Origin: Pseudomonadota bacterium | Lineage (GTDB): Bacteria; Desulfobacterota; Desulfovibrionia; Desulfovibrionales; Desulfovibrionaceae | Reading direction: 5' to 3' | Length of the DNA: 14,957 nt | NCBI GenBank assembly: GCA_023435825.1 | Contig: JAEZMB010000094.1 | Span: forward strand, 1-14,957 | Shown: piece by piece, positions 14,933-14,957 of the stretch | Position numbering within the stretch: the first letter of the stretch is position 1 | Layout: the number at the start of each line of letters is the position of its first letter | The notes under the pieces: generated by a model | Seen by the model: only the letters and a program-made list of their open reading frames with translations | Databases searched by the model: none | Told to the model about the DNA's origin: nothing | Program-made: the position numbers and the translations under genes

Positions 14933-14957
14933 GAAGAGGCCTCCGGCGGGGGGGGGG
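14933..14957 (-). repeat. Inverted partial copy of the intergenic repeat tail, ending in a G run at the window edge
   Basis: GAAGAGGCCTCCGGCGG (14933-14949) is the reverse complement, at 16 of 17 positions, of the tail of the repeat at 9853-9869. It begins 12 nt after the chemoreceptor stop codon. It passes into ten consecutive Gs (14948-14957), where the sequence ends, so the hairpin part that would come next is not seen. The G run may be real or an assembly-end artefact. Confidence 0.6.

Overview
The window looks like high-GC chromosomal DNA from a Desulfovibrio-type sulfate reducer (Desulfovibrionaceae, perhaps the Solidesulfovibrio group). This is inferred from several signs together: an aminotransferase, homoserine dehydrogenase and phosphoglycerate-mutase-like protein in a row; a chemoreceptor ending in a bacteriohemerythrin domain, the DcrH arrangement known from Desulfovibrio; and the overall base composition. 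It was not tested by any search. The window opens inside a 5S rRNA gene and closes in a run of ten Gs next to a partial repeat. It may therefore be a whole draft contig cut at repeats, not an arbitrary slice.

Layout, left to right. (1) The 3' part of a 5S rRNA with a textbook terminator, then about 560 bp without a convincing gene. (2) A small GNAT-like protein of unknown role and a LysE/RhtB-type amino-acid exporter, both on plus. (3) Convergent to these, an APC-family amino-acid permease on minus that carries one in-frame amber codon and is probably a fresh pseudogene or a base-call error. (4) After a 437-bp divergent spacer, a 982-residue hybrid sensor histidine kinase: about seven membrane helices, three PAS domains, HisKA, HATPase and receiver. 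Its 5' region is clearly AT-richer than its surroundings. (5) A bidirectional hairpin terminator between the kinase and a minus-strand tRNA-Ser(GCU) with encoded CCA. (6) A plus-strand run: an AlaC-type aminotransferase, homoserine dehydrogenase with an ACT domain (overlapping by ATGA), a phosphoglycerate-mutase-superfamily protein that is probably the homoserine kinase, a 4HBT thioesterase and an amidohydrolase. (7) A methyl-accepting chemotaxis protein with a PilJ-type sensor region, a Pro/Ala/Arg-rich linker and a C-terminal diiron hemerythrin domain.

How they work together: the aminotransferase, homoserine dehydrogenase and presumed homoserine kinase form a threonine-branch and amino-acid nitrogen cluster. 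The hemerythrin chemoreceptor fits an O2-sensitive anaerobe that must swim away from oxygen. The exporter, permease and hybrid kinase are stand-alone functions.

I see no CRISPR array, insertion sequence, phage gene or evident defence system. The points most worth a second look are the amber codon in the permease, the 17-bp perfect hairpin with its repeat tail just before the presumed homoserine kinase, and the inverted copy of that tail at the right edge.
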